Source: JBFMCC01 sp034435275 (GTDB taxonomy: Bacteria; Chloroflexota; Anaerolineae; Anaerolineales; Villigracilaceae). Taken from it: a stretch of 8,046 nucleotides of DNA. The stretch lies in NCBI GenBank assembly GCA_034435275.1, contig DAOTXP010000016.1, positions 1-8,046 of the forward strand, written 5' to 3'. The translations under genes were made by a program, and so were the position numbers. Below are positions 1-4,176 of the stretch, in pieces (within the stretch, counting starts at the first letter, position 1; each line of letters opens with the position of its first letter). The notes under the pieces were generated by a model. That model was not told the DNA's origin. It saw only the letters and a program-made list of their open reading frames with translations, and did no database searches.

Positions 1-517
1 TGTGCAGGTTGGCCCATAACAACGCAACGAACGGCAAGACCCACAACGACCGCGCCGGGTGCCGTTCCCATCGCCAGAGTATCCACAAGGCGAACACAAA
101 CAGCGGATAGGTCAGCAGTTGCGGGCGAAACGACCAGTTACTGGAGCCTGCCAGCCCGGCCAGCAGAGTAAGTATTGCCGCAAGCCGCGGCCCGGCCCCG
201 GCAGAACGCGTCAAGCCACAGAGTGCACCGTAGGCCAACCCGATTAGGAGCCCGCGCAGGGCGAAGGTCCATGCGAGTCCGCCGGTCGAATAGACCAGCC
301 AGAAGACCACGCCCGAAAGCCAGGACTCGTTGATCAGCGCTTTCCCAAAATGAGTGAAACTATAGGCATCGGTGGTCGGCACTGCGCCGCTTTGAAGGAC
401 ATCGCGTCCCAAACGCACATACCACCAGTAATCGTGCGGAGTCAATGGCAGGAGGAAAGACACCACCAGCAATGGAAAGAGTCCCAGGCTCAACCAGAGA
501 AAATCGTAACCCTTCAT
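1..517 (-). CDS. Polytopic membrane protein, GT-C glycosyltransferase-like (partial)
   Basis: The reading frame is open from an ATG at 517 to the window edge, so only the first 172 residues are seen. Residues 6-25 form a hydrophobic segment, followed by an outer loop with HDYWW (28-32) and an LGRDVLQSG stretch. More hydrophobic segments lie near 66-80, 88-102, 111-124, 137-148 and 158-170. The layout, with a D-x-W-W type loop after the first helix, a G-x-P-x-x-D segment (44-50), NESWL (63-67) and a WANLH ending, resembles large bacterial membrane proteins of the GT-C (GT39/PMT-like) class that use lipid-linked sugars. The ATG overlaps the stop of the upstream GT4 gene (ATGA), which indicates translational coupling and a shared envelope-glycan role. 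The family assignment is by recalled resemblance only; the C-terminal part is missing. That it is a multi-pass membrane protein is well supported; its enzymatic activity is inferred. Confidence 0.72.
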   Translation of the reverse strand, partial: MKGYDFLWLSLGLFPLLVVSFLLPLTPHDYWWYVRLGRDVLQSGAVPTTDAYSFTHFGKALINESWLSGVVFWLVYSTGGLAWTFALRGLLIGLAYGALCGLTRSAGAGPRLAAILTLLAGLAGSSNWSFRPQLLTYPLFVFALWILWRWERHPARSLWVLPFVALLWANLH

Positions 518-1527
518 TCGGTCAGCACCGACAGATACGCCTCGACCATCTTATCCAACCCCAGCGCGGACTCGGCCCGCGCCCGCGCCGCCTTGCGGAA
601 CCTCTGCGGGTCTTTCAGGACCTCGGCCGCGGCCTCCGCCAAAGAGGCGACGTCCGGGCGTTCGAGCCTCCACACGTCCCCGCCATACGGGACCAGCCGC
701 CCCGCGTCGCCAGTGACCAGTTCGTTCAGCGCGCCGGTATCGAACCCGACCACCGGCAGTCCGCAGGCCAGCGCCTCGATGACCGAGTTCGGGCAGGCGG
801 CATTCAGGTCCGCGGAGAAGAGCAGGTGGGCGGAACGGTCAATCTCGGGGATTTGCCCGCGCGGCACGAGTCCCAGCCAGCGGATCGGGGCGCGTGTCTG
901 TGCGTCCACACGGGCGCGGGGCGCGTCGTCTATTTTGCCGACGACCATCAATTCCATCGGGAAACCGTGTTTCGTTTGCAACGTCTCTGCCAATCGAACA
1001 GCATTATCGAGTCCCATATCAAAGCCGCCGCCGAAGATGCCCTCCACAACGAGCAGTTTGTACGGCGGATAAGGCGGGGCAGTATTCTGCCCTGCGGAAT
1101 ACACATCCAAATCCACGCCGTTGTGAACAACCGTTGAAGGCACGCGCGTTTTTCCATACCACCCTTCCCACCATTGACGGGCGAACTCACTTTGATAAAC
1201 AATTCGGTCGGCCAGAAAGCGGCGGATGAAGGACAGCATGAAATTGCCGTATTCGGCGCGGACGAAATGCCTCGGTCCCGTGTTGCGCCGCCGATGCACC
1301 CAGTTGATCCCATCCAGCCGCTGGACGATGCGCACGCCGCGGCGTTTCGCCCTCCATAACGGAAGCAGGCCGCGGGTCCCGCCGAGAACGAGGATGGAAC
1401 CGGTCGCATCCAGCGGTTCGTGAGTCACTTCATATCCGCGGGCTTCGAGCCCCGCCTCGAGTTTGAGGCGAAAGGAGGCCACGCCGCCCACCCCTTCCAC
1501 GCGCGGCAGGATACAGATGCGCTGCAT
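514..1527 (-). CDS. GT4-family glycosyltransferase (GT-B fold)
   Basis: This 337-residue protein has the two-lobe layout of GT4 retaining glycosyltransferases, which move a sugar from a nucleotide-sugar donor to a lipid or glycan acceptor at the inner face of the membrane. The N-lobe has a Gly-rich GVGG (12-15) and RLDGINW (70-76). The lobe junction has VVHNGVDLDVY (133-143). The C-lobe has CPNSVIEALACGLPVVG (245-261) with donor-binding Glu251. The first Glu of the usual E-x7-E motif is absent: Ala243 sits there, a variation I associate with the CPN-x-VIEALACG subgroup. There is no signal peptide or membrane segment. The start is the ATG at 1527; no Shine-Dalgarno precedes it, but a TATAAT ends 6 nt upstream, so the mRNA may be leaderless. 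The stop overlaps the next gene by 4 nt. Family confidence is high; donor and acceptor cannot be told. Confidence 0.9.
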   Translation of the reverse strand: MQRICILPRVEGVGGVASFRLKLEAGLEARGYEVTHEPLDATGSILVLGGTRGLLPLWRAKRRGVRIVQRLDGINWVHRRRNTGPRHFVRAEYGNFMLSFIRRFLADRIVYQSEFARQWWEGWYGKTRVPSTVVHNGVDLDVYSAGQNTAPPYPPYKLLVVEGIFGGGFDMGLDNAVRLAETLQTKHGFPMELMVVGKIDDAPRARVDAQTRAPIRWLGLVPRGQIPEIDRSAHLLFSADLNAACPNSVIEALACGLPVVGFDTGALNELVTGDAGRLVPYGGDVWRLERPDVASLAEAAAEVLKDPQRFRKAARARAESALGLDKMVEAYLSVLTE

Positions 1528-1533
1528 GGTTCA

Positions 1534-1539
1534 ATTATA
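1534..1539 (-). promoter_or_regulatory. Consensus -10 hexamer for the GT4 gene, leaderless type
   Basis: On the minus strand a perfect TATAAT is followed by six bases (TGAACC) and then the ATG of the GT4 gene. Transcription normally starts about 6-7 nt after the -10 box, so the first base of the mRNA would be at or next to the A of the start codon. I see no convincing -35 at 16-18 bp. Confidence 0.55.
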
Positions 1540-1615
1540 GCCCTTTCGCTTTATCCCCTCACCCCTGTCCCCACTTTATGGTATCCTTAGTCCACCTCAA
1601 TTTGCGGAGCGCCCA

Positions 1616-2254
1616 ATGTACGTCGCCATCGAAGGGGTCATCGGAGTCGGCAAGACCACCCTGGCCCGCCTGTTGCAGCCTGCCTTCGACGCGGAAATTC
1701 TGCTCGAAGTCTTTGAAGAGAATCCGTTCCTTTCCGATTTTTACGCCGACCGGGCGCGTTACGCTTTTCAAACGCAGATCTTTTTTTTACTCTCGCGTTA
1801 TCACCAGCAGCGCCGCGGCGTGCCGGACATTCTGGCGGCGGGCAAAAGCCTGATCTCGGATTACACCTTTGCCAAGGATGCCCTGTTCGCGGGAATCAAC
1901 CTGAAAGGCGACGAACTCGACATGTATCACAAGGTTCATGAGGCGCTGGCCGAGAAGATTCCGCCGCCCGACCTGCTGGTCTACCTGCGGGCCGACACGG
2001 ACGTGCTGATGCAGCGCATCGCCCTGCGCGACCGCCCGTACGAACGAAACATGGAACGCGCCTACATAGAAGAACTCAATCACGCCTACGATGAATTCTT
2101 CTCCCAACCGTACAACCACACGCCGGTGCTCACGATTGATACAAACCCGTTGAACATCATCCAGAACGTCGAACACTTGAAGTTCATCGAGAACCGCATC
2201 CGCGAGACGCTGGGCATCACGCCCTTCCAGCCCGGCCTGCCGCTACGTTCCTAA
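1616..2254 (+). CDS. Deoxynucleoside kinase, deoxyguanosine-kinase-like (YaaG type)
   Basis: A 212-residue P-loop kinase of the dCK/dGK family, which phosphorylates deoxynucleosides at the 5' position using ATP or another NTP in cytosolic salvage. The P-loop is GVIGVGKTT (7-15). Glu31 of EVFEENPFL matches the catalytic base position. FQTQIFFLLSRY (51-62) carries the Gln that contacts the base. SDYTF (81-85) replaces the Asp-Arg-Ser motif; an ISDY variant is what I recall in Bacillus dGK, which favours dGK over dAK/dCK. The lid region has R134, R138, R140 and R144. The length is normal for the family. The ATG has a GGAG at 1606-1609 with a 6-nt spacer. A second kinase with the Asp-Arg-Ser motif lies at 6552-7217. 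A run of eight T at 1781-1788 encodes part of the conserved QIFFLL segment and could attract sequencing or slippage errors. Fold assignment is firm; the base preference is inferred. Confidence 0.9.
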   Translation: MYVAIEGVIGVGKTTLARLLQPAFDAEILLEVFEENPFLSDFYADRARYAFQTQIFFLLSRYHQQRRGVPDILAAGKSLISDYTFAKDALFAGINLKGDELDMYHKVHEALAEKIPPPDLLVYLRADTDVLMQRIALRDRPYERNMERAYIEELNHAYDEFFSQPYNHTPVLTIDTNPLNIIQNVEHLKFIENRIRETLGITPFQPGLPLRS

Positions 2255-2316
2255 CCACAGAGAACACAGAGTGCACAGAGACTTAATCCTCTCTGTGTTC
2301 TCTGTGAACTCCGTGG
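2255..2316. repeat. Long imperfect palindrome built of 9-nt units
   Basis: The element begins right after the stop of the kinase gene. The 27-nt arms are 2255-2281 and 2290-2316, with an 8-nt loop (CTTAATCC). The arms pair as blocks of 8, 7 and 8 bases separated by two 2x2 mismatches; one position in the outer block is a mismatch or G-U. Each arm reads as three 9-nt units (nnACAGAGn on the left, nnCTCTGTG-like on the right, the last altered to CTCCGTGG). There is no U-run, so it is not a standard terminator. It resembles dispersed intergenic palindromes of CACAGAGAACACAGAG type that I recall from environmental genomes. In the mRNA it would form a long stem between two co-directional genes. 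Confidence 0.8.
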
Positions 2317-2334
2317 TGAACCTCCGGAGCAACC

Positions 2335-3360
2335 ATGCGCGTTACCCGCGAAACCCTCATCCGCATCGCAAAAGAGACCGCCCAGGCGCGCGCCCACGAC
2401 AACCGCGACATCATCGCCGCCTACCTGACCGGCTCCCTGCTGGGCGACGCGGACCCGTTCCTCGGCGGCGTCACCGACATCGACCTGGTGCTGGTCACCG
2501 CGTCCAGGCCAAACCAGAGCCGCGAGATCGTCAAACTGACCGGCGACTTCCACATCGAGATCGCCTACCGCGCCCGCGCCGAATACAACCCGCCGCGCGA
2601 ACTGCGCGTCGATCCCTGGCTGGGATGTGAGATCTACGCGCCCATGCTTTTATACGAACGCGAGAAATTCTTCGATTTCGTGCAGGCCGCCGTGCGGGCC
2701 GGCTTCGAGTTCCACGGCCCGGCCCTCACGCTCCAGCGCTGCCGCACCCTGCTCAGTCATGGCCGCCAGATCTGGATGGACCTGCTCGAAGTGGGTGACA
2801 AGGCCGGGCCGCAGGAAGTCGCCAAATACCTCAAGTCGCTGTATCACGCGGTGAACGCCGTTGCGGAACTGAATGGGAATCCGCTGGCCGAACGGAGGCT
2901 TCTATTGGACTTCCCGGCCCGCGCTGAACAAGCCGAACGTCCGGGCATGGCCGCCGGTCTGCTCGGACTTTTGGGCGGGTCCGGCCTCGAGGCCGGGACT
3001 CTGGCCTCCTGGCTCCCGGCGTGGAAGTCCGTGTTCCTGTCCGCGGCCGAAACCGGCAAAGCCGATCCGCGCATCCACGCCGCGCGGCTGGCCTATTACG
3101 AGAAGGCCCTCCAGGCTATGATCGAAAGTGAGAACGCCGCGGCCGCGCTGTGGCCCATGCTCCACACATGGACCGCGGCCGCTGTCGTTTTAGACTCTGA
3201 ACAGATCAAAGGCTGGCGCTCGGCCTGTGAGACGCTCGGTCTGGCCGGGGCAAAGTTCGAGGAGCGCGTGGCCGGGCTGGATCAGTTCATTGACGAGGTA
3301 GAAATCCTGCTGGATGAGGTCGCCGCGGCGAACGGACTGGAAACTTCGACGAGCTTATAG
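2335..3360 (+). CDS. Nucleotidyltransferase-fold protein, substrate unknown
   Basis: This 341-residue cytosolic protein has an N-terminal DNA polymerase-beta-type nucleotidyltransferase domain. The signature is GS at 33-34 followed by TDIDLVLV (47-54), giving the metal-binding pair Asp48 and Asp50; Glu75 in FHIEIAY is a good third acidic residue. All three are present, so the domain may well be active, transferring a nucleotide to a small molecule, protein or RNA. Residues from about 105 to 335 are mostly helical, rich in Ala and Leu, with no membrane segment. That layout recalls antibiotic adenylyltransferases, but I do not recognise the C-terminal part and the protein is too long for a MNT-type antitoxin. 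The start is supported by GGAG at 2326-2329, 5 nt before the ATG. It lies 80 bp after the kinase gene on the same strand, so co-transcription is possible, subject to the palindrome in between. Confidence 0.78.
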   Translation: MRVTRETLIRIAKETAQARAHDNRDIIAAYLTGSLLGDADPFLGGVTDIDLVLVTASRPNQSREIVKLTGDFHIEIAYRARAEYNPPRELRVDPWLGCEIYAPMLLYEREKFFDFVQAAVRAGFEFHGPALTLQRCRTLLSHGRQIWMDLLEVGDKAGPQEVAKYLKSLYHAVNAVAELNGNPLAERRLLLDFPARAEQAERPGMAAGLLGLLGGSGLEAGTLASWLPAWKSVFLSAAETGKADPRIHAARLAYYEKALQAMIESENAAAALWPMLHTWTAAAVVLDSEQIKGWRSACETLGLAGAKFEERVAGLDQFIDEVEILLDEVAAANGLETSTSL

Positions 3361-3401
3361 CCACATTTAGGCTGGGGGACTGGACAACCAGACCGCCCCT
3401 T

Positions 3402-3451
3402 TGTGGATAACTCGCGGTTTTCTGTGGATAACCGACCTTCGGTGTGGAAAA
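3402..3451 (-). other. Three phased DnaA-box-like 9-mers
   Basis: Read on the plus strand, TGTGGATAA occurs at 3402-3410 and 3423-3431, both exact complements of the consensus TTATCCACA. TGTGGAAAA at 3443-3451 gives TTTTCCACA, which fits TTWTNCACA. The steps are 21 and 20 bp, about two helical turns, so all three would present on the same face of the helix. Between the second and third, ACCGA-CCT-TCGGT could form a small hairpin overlapping their edges. Confidence 0.75.
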
Positions 3452-3496
3452 CAATCCCTTGGGTCTGCGGAAGCGGGCCAAAGTCCAGTGAGCGCC

Positions 3497-3514
3497 GCCC
3501 CCAGATATGGGGGC
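3497..3514. other. Perfect 7-bp hairpin with GATA loop
   Basis: GCCCCCA and TGGGGGC flank the tetraloop GATA. No T-run follows on either strand, so it is not a typical terminator. It lies between the two groups of DnaA-box-like sites. Confidence 0.6.
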
Positions 3515-3544
3515 AGGATACGTCCATGTCCGAGATATAGATTT

Positions 3545-3586
3545 GGGAGCACCCTCCCGAAAAGGCGATAAAAAAGTATCCGGGAG
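3545..3586. repeat. Overlapping inverted repeats around an AT-rich core
   Basis: GGGAG (3545-3549) can pair with CTCCC (3554-3558) across CACC. The same CTCCCG (3554-3559) can instead pair with CGGGAG (3581-3586) across 21 bases that include GATAAAAAAG. The two pairings exclude each other. The second arm abuts the DnaA-box-like site at 3587-3595. Confidence 0.5.
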
Positions 3587-3595
3587 ATTTCCACA
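3587..3595 (+). other. Isolated degenerate DnaA-box-like site
   Basis: ATTTCCACA differs from TTTTCCACA by one base. Alone it would mean little; it is listed because it lies between the two stronger clusters and shares the orientation of the tandem pair downstream. Confidence 0.4.
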
Positions 3596-3668
3596 TGCCG
3601 AGGGTGGCGGCTTCCGCTATATCTGGTTATGGGAATGGGGAAGGAGACACCGGTTGGGACTTTCAGGG

Positions 3669-3686
3669 TTTTCCACACTTTCCACA
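3669..3686 (+). other. Two head-to-tail DnaA-box-like 9-mers
   Basis: TTTTCCACA (3669-3677) fits TTWTNCACA. CTTTCCACA (3678-3686) follows without a gap and differs at the first base. They are in the opposite orientation to the three boxes at 3402-3451 and point toward the AT-rich tract that starts at 3687. Four bases later comes CTA-CTA-AGA-TTA-CTA (3691-3705), similar to the DnaA-trio pattern. Confidence 0.6.
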
Positions 3687-3735
3687 GTTCCTACTAAGAT
3701 TACTAAAGACTCATAGTATGATACAAATATACTGC

Positions 3736-3764
3736 TTGAATCGAGAAGGAAAAAATCGTACAAT
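3736..3764 (+). promoter_or_regulatory. Sigma-70-type promoter of spoVS
   Basis: TTGAAT (3736-3741) and TACAAT (3759-3764) are separated by exactly 17 bp. Transcription would start near 3771, leaving a leader of about 38 nt that ends in GGGAGG (3797-3802), 6 nt before the spoVS ATG. The promoter lies inside the AT-rich tract next to the tandem DnaA-box-like sites, so DnaA binding could affect its use. Confidence 0.7.
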
Positions 3765-3808
3765 CTAGTCAGAAACGGCCCCTGATAACCAACCCTGGGA
3801 GGCTCATC

Positions 3809-4069
3809 ATGGACATGATCAAGGTTTCCGCCAACTCCCGCACGTCCGCTGTGGCCGGGGCAATTGCAGGAGTGATTCGTGAGCACAAACATGCCGAGGT
3901 GCAGGCCATTGGCGCCGGCGCTGTGAATCAGGCGGTCAAAGCGTTGGTGCTGGCCACCGGCTATCTCAGGCAGGACGGGATCGAGGTGGTGTGTGTGCCC
4001 GAGTTCGTGGACGTGGAGATAGACGACAAGGTGCGCACGGCCATCAAACTAGTGATCGATCCAAAATAG
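3809..4069 (+). CDS. spoVS: Stage V sporulation protein S (SpoVS) family
   Basis: This 86-residue protein matches SpoVS over its whole length: IKVSANSRTSAVAGAIAG near the start, AEVQAIGAGAVNQAVKA in the middle and RTAIKLVIDPK at the end closely follow the Bacillus protein as I recall it. The family has an Alba-like fold and is presumed to bind nucleic acid. In Bacillus it is needed at a late stage of sporulation, but it also occurs in many bacteria that do not form spores, including Chloroflexota and Thermus relatives, where its role is not established. The start is fixed by GGGAGG six nt upstream. It appears to be a single-gene transcript, with its own promoter before it and hairpin and terminator-like elements after it. 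The neighbouring DnaA-box cluster makes a chromosome-related role worth considering, but that is inference. Confidence 0.95.
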   Translation: MDMIKVSANSRTSAVAGAIAGVIREHKHAEVQAIGAGAVNQAVKALVLATGYLRQDGIEVVCVPEFVDVEIDDKVRTAIKLVIDPK

Positions 4070-4074
4070 AAGCG

Positions 4075-4107
4075 AGCCTTCGGAGGTCTTGAAGACATCC
4101 GAAGGCT
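4075..4107 (+). other. Strong hairpin after spoVS
   Basis: AGCCTTCGGA (4075-4084) pairs perfectly with TCCGAAGGCT (4098-4107). Inside, after one G-A mismatch, GTCT and AGAC extend the stem with a TGA loop. It lies 5 nt after the spoVS stop. No U-run follows, so it may protect the 3' end or work together with the terminator-like element just downstream. Confidence 0.65.
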
Positions 4108-4112
4108 GGGAA

Positions 4113-4159
4113 CCGCCGGACGCAGGGCTTGTAAAGGCCGCCCCGGCGGGTTTTGTTTT
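4113..4159 (+). terminator. Terminator-like GC stem with T-rich tail
   Basis: CCGCCGG (4113-4119) can pair with CCGGCGG (4143-4149), and the tail G-TTTT-G-TTTT follows. The loop is long (23 nt), and a smaller stem, CCGC-CCCG-GCGG ending at 4149, is an alternative using the same tail. It would end spoVS transcription just before the start of the next gene. Confidence 0.55.
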
Positions 4160-4163
4160 CGGG

Positions 4164-4169
4164 TAGAAT
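4164..4169 (+). promoter_or_regulatory. -10 hexamer of the lamin-tail gene, leaderless type
   Basis: TAGAAT is followed by 7 nt and then the ATG at 4177. This places the expected transcription start at the start codon. No Shine-Dalgarno is visible before that ATG and no clear -35 is present. Confidence 0.45.
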
Positions 4170-4176
4170 GGTTGTC

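Larger units (their letters stand above)
3361..3808. other. 448-bp gene-free region with DnaA-box cluster; candidate origin or DnaA-controlled region
   Basis: No coding frame here looks real. The region holds, in order: three same-orientation DnaA-box-like 9-mers (3402-3451), a perfect 7-bp hairpin (3497-3514), a set of overlapping GGGAG/CTCCCG inverted repeats (3545-3586), a single box (3587-3595), a tandem pair of boxes in the opposite orientation to the first three (3669-3686), an AT-rich tract (3687-3770, 27 G+C of 84 by hand count) and the spoVS promoter. Boxes plus an AT-rich tract are the two components expected of a bacterial oriC. Against this, neither dnaA nor dnaN is in the window. 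The alternatives are a DnaA-titrating site or DnaA control of spoVS. Confidence 0.5.

Noticed and set aside
350..1229. Plus-strand open frames of 240, 230 and 111 codons opposite the GT4 gene
   Set aside because: They lie antisense to a gene with clear GT4 motifs, have Arg/Ser/Pro-rich composition typical of GC-rich shadow frames, and match no family I know.
1577..1587. Possible -10 (TATGGT or TATCCT) for the kinase gene at 1616
   Set aside because: Both are poor matches and no -35 is found at 16-18 bp. A promoter must lie in this 88-bp divergent spacer, but I cannot place it.
2335..3360. Toxin-antitoxin or defence reading of the nucleotidyltransferase gene
   Set aside because: There is no small HEPN partner next to it, the protein is far longer than MNT antitoxins, and the neighbours are a housekeeping salvage gene and spoVS.
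3375..3403. Possible terminator after the nucleotidyltransferase gene (GGGG-CTGG-ACAA-CCAG-CCCC, then TTT)
   Set aside because: The inner stem is only 4 bp, the outer stem needs an uneven internal loop, and the T-tract is three or four bases and runs into a DnaA-box-like site. Too weak to call.
3507..3716. 69-codon plus-strand frame in the gene-free region
   Set aside because: No Shine-Dalgarno or leaderless -10 precedes it, the composition is arbitrary, and it runs across the DnaA-box-like sites and inverted repeats that better explain the region.
3282..3892. Minus-strand frames of 91-104 codons across 3282-3892
   Set aside because: Several overlap each other in different frames, cover the end of the nucleotidyltransferase gene or the start of spoVS, and show no recognisable motifs or ribosome sites.
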